Made by a program: the position numbers and the translations under genes. Below the pieces are notes generated by a model. It saw only the letters and a list, made by a program, of their open reading frames with translations, was not told the DNA's origin and did not search any database. Source: an uncultured Clostridia bacterium (GTDB lineage: Bacteria; Bacillota; Clostridia; Oscillospirales; Oscillospiraceae). From it: DNA of 14,335 nucleotides. Location of the stretch: the NCBI GenBank assembly GCA_937894515.1, contig CALCRH010000186.1:1-14335 (forward strand), read 5' to 3'. The stretch's first letter is position 1, and every line of letters starts with the position of its first letter. Below, one piece after another: positions 12,082 through 14,335 of this stretch.

Positions 12082-13353
12082 ATGGAACTGACAAAAGAAC
12101 AACAGGCCATACTGGACGGCAGCCAGGGCGAGGTCATGGGCAAAATCATGAAGACCCTGGTGATGTACGGCGATACCTTTGGCGCCACCAAGATGGTGCC
12201 TGTCACCAGTACCTATGGCCATATCGTCACCAGCTTTGGCGTCATCGTTATCAAGGGCGTTTTTGACCTGATGGACGAGCTGATTGCCGCCGGTGTCACC
12301 AGTCCCCAGAAGTTCTCCGCCGATCCCCGTCCCGTGGACAAAAACGTCCCCAAGAATCTGATCCAGGACATCGTCTTCAAAGTCATGTATGGTCCCCAGT
12401 CCCGCTATGAAGAACAGCTCAAAAAGATTGGATTGCTGTCTGACGATGCCTTTACCTGCGCCTGCTACTTCCCGGAGGTGGGCAACCGTCCCAAGAAAGG
12501 TGATATTCTCTCCTGGGCAGAGTCCAGCGCCGTAAACTATGCCAACTCTGTTCTGGGTGCCCGCTGTAACCGCAATTCCGGCATCATTGAGATGTTCGGC
12601 TCCATTGTGGGCTATGTCCCCTATTTCGGCCTGCTGACCGATGATGGCCGTAAGGCCAGCTGGATCGTGGAGATCAAGACCACGAAAAAGCCCGAGGCTC
12701 AGCTGCTGGGCTCTGCCATCGGCATGAAGGTGCTGGAAGATGTGCCTTTCGTCAAGGGTCTGGACAAGTGGATCGGCACGGAACTGAACGATGATGCTAC
12801 CGCTTACCTCAAGGACTTCGGCGCAGCTACTGCCTCTAATGGATCCGTGGGACTGTACCACATCGAAAATCTGACTCCTGAGGCGGTAGAGCAGGGAACG
12901 GCCCTGATCCGCGAGGATGCCAAGGTCTATGTCATCGATGATGCAGAGCTTCAGCGGGTCAAGGATTCCTATCCTGTTATCTGGAAAGATAAGGACGCCA
13001 AGCCCAAGATGTGCTTCATGGGATGCCCCCACATGACCCTCAGCCAGCTTCATGACTGGACGGCGAAGCTGGAAGCCAAGCTGCAGGAAAAAGGCCGCAG
13101 GAGAGTGACCATCAAGACGGTGTTTACCAGCGCCCCTGCTGTCATTCGGGAGTTTGAAAAGACTCCCGATGCCAAGAAGCTGAAGGATATGGGTGTGGTG
13201 CTGTCCTACATCTGCCCGCTGATGTACATGAACAACCCCATGTGCGCCAAGATGCCGGTGATCACAAACTCCAACAAACTGCGTACTTATACCACTTCCA
13301 GATACTATTCCGATGCGGAAATTCTCGATCAGATTACGGGAGGTGCCAAGTAA
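12082..13353 (+). CDS. Aconitase X large (catalytic) subunit, DUF521 family
   Basis: The 423-aa protein is a two-subunit-type aconitase X catalytic chain. The signature segment GNRPKKGDILSWAESS, followed by VNYANSVLGARCNRNSG (about residues 134-167), is family-typical. Candidate Fe-S or active-site cysteines are Cys126, Cys128, Cys162, Cys311, Cys315 (MCFMGCPHMT), Cys378 and Cys388. Known aconitase X enzymes are cis-3-hydroxy-L-proline dehydratase in bacteria and phosphomevalonate dehydratase in archaea; both remove water next to a carboxylate-bearing carbon using an Fe-S cluster. Which substrate this one uses cannot be read from the sequence. AAAGGAG lies 11 bases before the ATG. The stop codon overlaps the start of the small subunit (TAATG), ensuring paired synthesis. 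No proline-racemase-like or ornithine-cyclodeaminase-like gene, the usual partners in hydroxyproline use, lies nearby. Confidence 0.93.
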   Translation: MELTKEQQAILDGSQGEVMGKIMKTLVMYGDTFGATKMVPVTSTYGHIVTSFGVIVIKGVFDLMDELIAAGVTSPQKFSADPRPVDKNVPKNLIQDIVFKVMYGPQSRYEEQLKKIGLLSDDAFTCACYFPEVGNRPKKGDILSWAESSAVNYANSVLGARCNRNSGIIEMFGSIVGYVPYFGLLTDDGRKASWIVEIKTTKKPEAQLLGSAIGMKVLEDVPFVKGLDKWIGTELNDDATAYLKDFGAATASNGSVGLYHIENLTPEAVEQGTALIREDAKVYVIDDAELQRVKDSYPVIWKDKDAKPKMCFMGCPHMTLSQLHDWTAKLEAKLQEKGRRRVTIKTVFTSAPAVIREFEKTPDAKKLKDMGVVLSYICPLMYMNNPMCAKMPVITNSNKLRTYTTSRYYSDAEILDQITGGAK

Positions 13354-13790
13354 TGGAAAAAATTTTTCATGGCCGTGTGGTCGTTCCCGGCGAAGTGACC
13401 TGCAAGGCACTGGTATCCCACGGTGGTTTCAATACCCTGGCCTCTTTTAAGGACTGCAAGGAGGGCAAGAACATCTGCACCGATCAGAATAACGCCGATC
13501 TGTACGGCAAGAGCACGGTGGGCGTGGCGCTTTGCCTGCCCCAGACCATCGGTTCTACCACCGGCGGTATGGTGCTGTACAACGCCGCCGTGATCGGCTG
13601 CAACCCCGGTGCGATGCTGTTTTCCAACCCCATCGACTCTCTGGCCGCCGCCGGCGTGATTTTAGCCAGCGTCTGGACCCCCAATAATATTCCCACGGTG
13701 GATGACTTGGGCGAAGAGTTTCTGAACTATGTGAAAGACGGTCAGACCATTGAAATTCGCAGCAATGGTGATGTGGTCGTCACGGATTGA
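13353..13790 (+). CDS. Aconitase X small (swivel) subunit, DUF126 family
   Basis: The 145-aa protein is the swivelling beta-barrel subunit that closes over the aconitase X active site. It begins MEKIFHGRVVVPGEVTCKAL, as usual for the family, and keeps the conserved GKSTVG (residues 52-57) and GSTTGG (67-72) loops, whose Ser/Thr residues are expected to hold the substrate carboxylate or a proton. The frame is open further upstream to 13242, but the ATG at 13353, sharing its A with the TAA of the large subunit, gives the correct family length; its ribosome binding site (GGGAGG) lies in the end of that gene. One base of overlap implies strict coupling. It ends 24 bp before a bidirectional terminator. 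Confidence 0.92.
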   Translation: MEKIFHGRVVVPGEVTCKALVSHGGFNTLASFKDCKEGKNICTDQNNADLYGKSTVGVALCLPQTIGSTTGGMVLYNAAVIGCNPGAMLFSNPIDSLAAAGVILASVWTPNNIPTVDDLGEEFLNYVKDGQTIEIRSNGDVVVTD

Positions 13791-13806
13791 GCCGATTTCC
13801 ACAATC

Positions 13807-13840
13807 AAAAAAAGGAGCGCCCAACGGCGCTCCTTTTTTT
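13807..13840. terminator. Bidirectional terminator between convergent operons
   Basis: AAAAAAA-GGAGCGCC-CAAC-GGCGCTCC-TTTTTTT: an 8-bp G/C stem flanked by seven A and seven T, giving a T tract on both strands. It serves the aconitase X operon and the facing transketolase gene. Confidence 0.93.
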
Positions 13841-13853
13841 GGCAGGATTTTTA

Positions 13854-14335
13854 TTACTTTCTGGCAACAGCCTTTTTGACCGCGTCCACGATGTTGCTCG
13901 CACGCAGACCGTACACGTCCATCAGGTAGTCCTGAGGACCTACCTGACCGAACTGATCCTGTACGCCCACGAACTCCTGCACGGTGGGGCAGTTCTTGGC
14001 GAGGAAGTTGGCCACCACAGAGCCCAGACCACAGGTCACGTTGTGGTTTTCGGCGGTGACGATAGCGCCGGTCTCTTTGGCACACTTGATCACCAGTTCC
14101 TCGTCCAGCGGCTTCCAGGTGAACATATCCACCACGCGAACGGAGATGCCCTCGGCCTTCAATGCCTCATAGGCTTTCAAAGCCTCGTCTACCATGATGC
14201 CGGAAGTGATGACGGTAGCAACGTCGTCCTTGCTCTCGTGCAGAACAACGCCCTTGCCGATCTCAAACTCGCTGTCGTCGCCGTAGACCTGCACGATGCC
14301 CTTGCGGACGAAACGGGTAAAGGTCACGCCCTTCT
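13854..14335 (-). CDS. Transketolase, C-terminal subunit (partial, runs off the window)
   Basis: Only the last 160 or so residues are present; the frame is open at the right edge, so the start lies outside. The segment EFEIGKGVVLHESKDDVATV is followed by VITSGIMVDEALKAYEAL and VRVVDMFTWKPLDEELV, then the AENHNVTCGLGSVVANFL motif near the C-terminus. This is the transketolase C-terminal domain as found in split transketolases, where thiamine-diphosphate-binding and pyrimidine-binding/C-terminal halves are separate genes. It acts in the non-oxidative pentose phosphate pathway. The N-terminal subunit gene would be expected just upstream on the minus strand, beyond the window. Single-chain deoxyxylulose-phosphate synthase-like proteins are an alternative, but the C-terminus fits transketolase better. 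The GTG at 14327 is an internal Val codon, not a start. Confidence 0.9.
   Translation of the reverse strand, partial: KGVTFTRFVRKGIVQVYGDDSEFEIGKGVVLHESKDDVATVITSGIMVDEALKAYEALKAEGISVRVVDMFTWKPLDEELVIKCAKETGAIVTAENHNVTCGLGSVVANFLAKNCPTVQEFVGVQDQFGQVGPQDYLMDVYGLRASNIVDAVKKAVARK

Noticed and set aside
9885..12206. A 773-codon open frame on the minus strand across the OYE gene
   Set aside because: It is a shadow of the flavoprotein gene: no ribosome binding site, no family features, and it runs through the promoter region into the tRNA repeat.
12025..13410. A 461-codon minus-strand frame across aconitase X
   Set aside because: It is antisense to a strongly conserved gene and has a low-complexity, shadow-like composition.
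1..14335. CRISPR array
   Set aside because: No regularly spaced repeats of 23-40 bp were found; the direct repeats present are single tandem or two-copy events.

Overview
The window looks like the chromosome of a gut-type Clostridia, most likely an Oscillospiraceae relative. I infer this from the greA-lysS arrangement, C/G-ending codon use in the housekeeping genes, near-consensus SigA promoters, AGGAGG-type ribosome binding sites, an LLH-type phage holin and a BaiCD/FadH-like flavoenzyme. No species is claimed.

Layout. Bases 1-2886 are core: a terminator-like hairpin, an unrecognised 215-aa gene, then greA and lysS behind a perfect TTGACA-17 bp-TATAAT promoter, ending in a 13-bp hairpin. 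Bases 2884-5992 are accessory. They hold a tandem 11-bp repeat, a decapitated XRE-type regulator abutting a decapitated and frameshifted LytR-CpsA-Psr gene, a Phd-Doc toxin-antitoxin pair, a serine recombinase without a normal start codon, a YefM/RelE-type pair, and a small protein typical of mobile elements. Bases 6059-6594 hold tRNA-Ser(GCU) and tRNA-Ser(UGA) on the minus strand and tRNA-Pro(GGG) on the plus strand, each unit with its own promoter and terminator. Bases 6707-8524 are an orphan phage lysis cassette on the minus strand: two tiny ORFs, a membrane protein, a holin and an endolysin, with no structural genes. Bases 8626-8735 are three consecutive strong hairpins. A small alarmone synthetase (minus) and tRNA-Ser(GGA) (plus) follow. 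The 3' end of that tRNA is repeated 159 bp downstream around a palindromic element.

Bases 9969-13840 form one compact, codon-optimised operon: a 684-aa Old Yellow Enzyme/2,4-dienoyl-CoA reductase-type Fe-S flavoprotein followed by the large and small subunits of aconitase X. A dehydratase that makes alpha,beta-unsaturated carboxylates paired with a C=C reductase suggests a dehydrate-then-reduce pathway of unknown substrate. This is the best candidate here for undescribed metabolism. The operon ends at a bidirectional terminator shared with a convergent transketolase C-terminal subunit that runs off the right edge.
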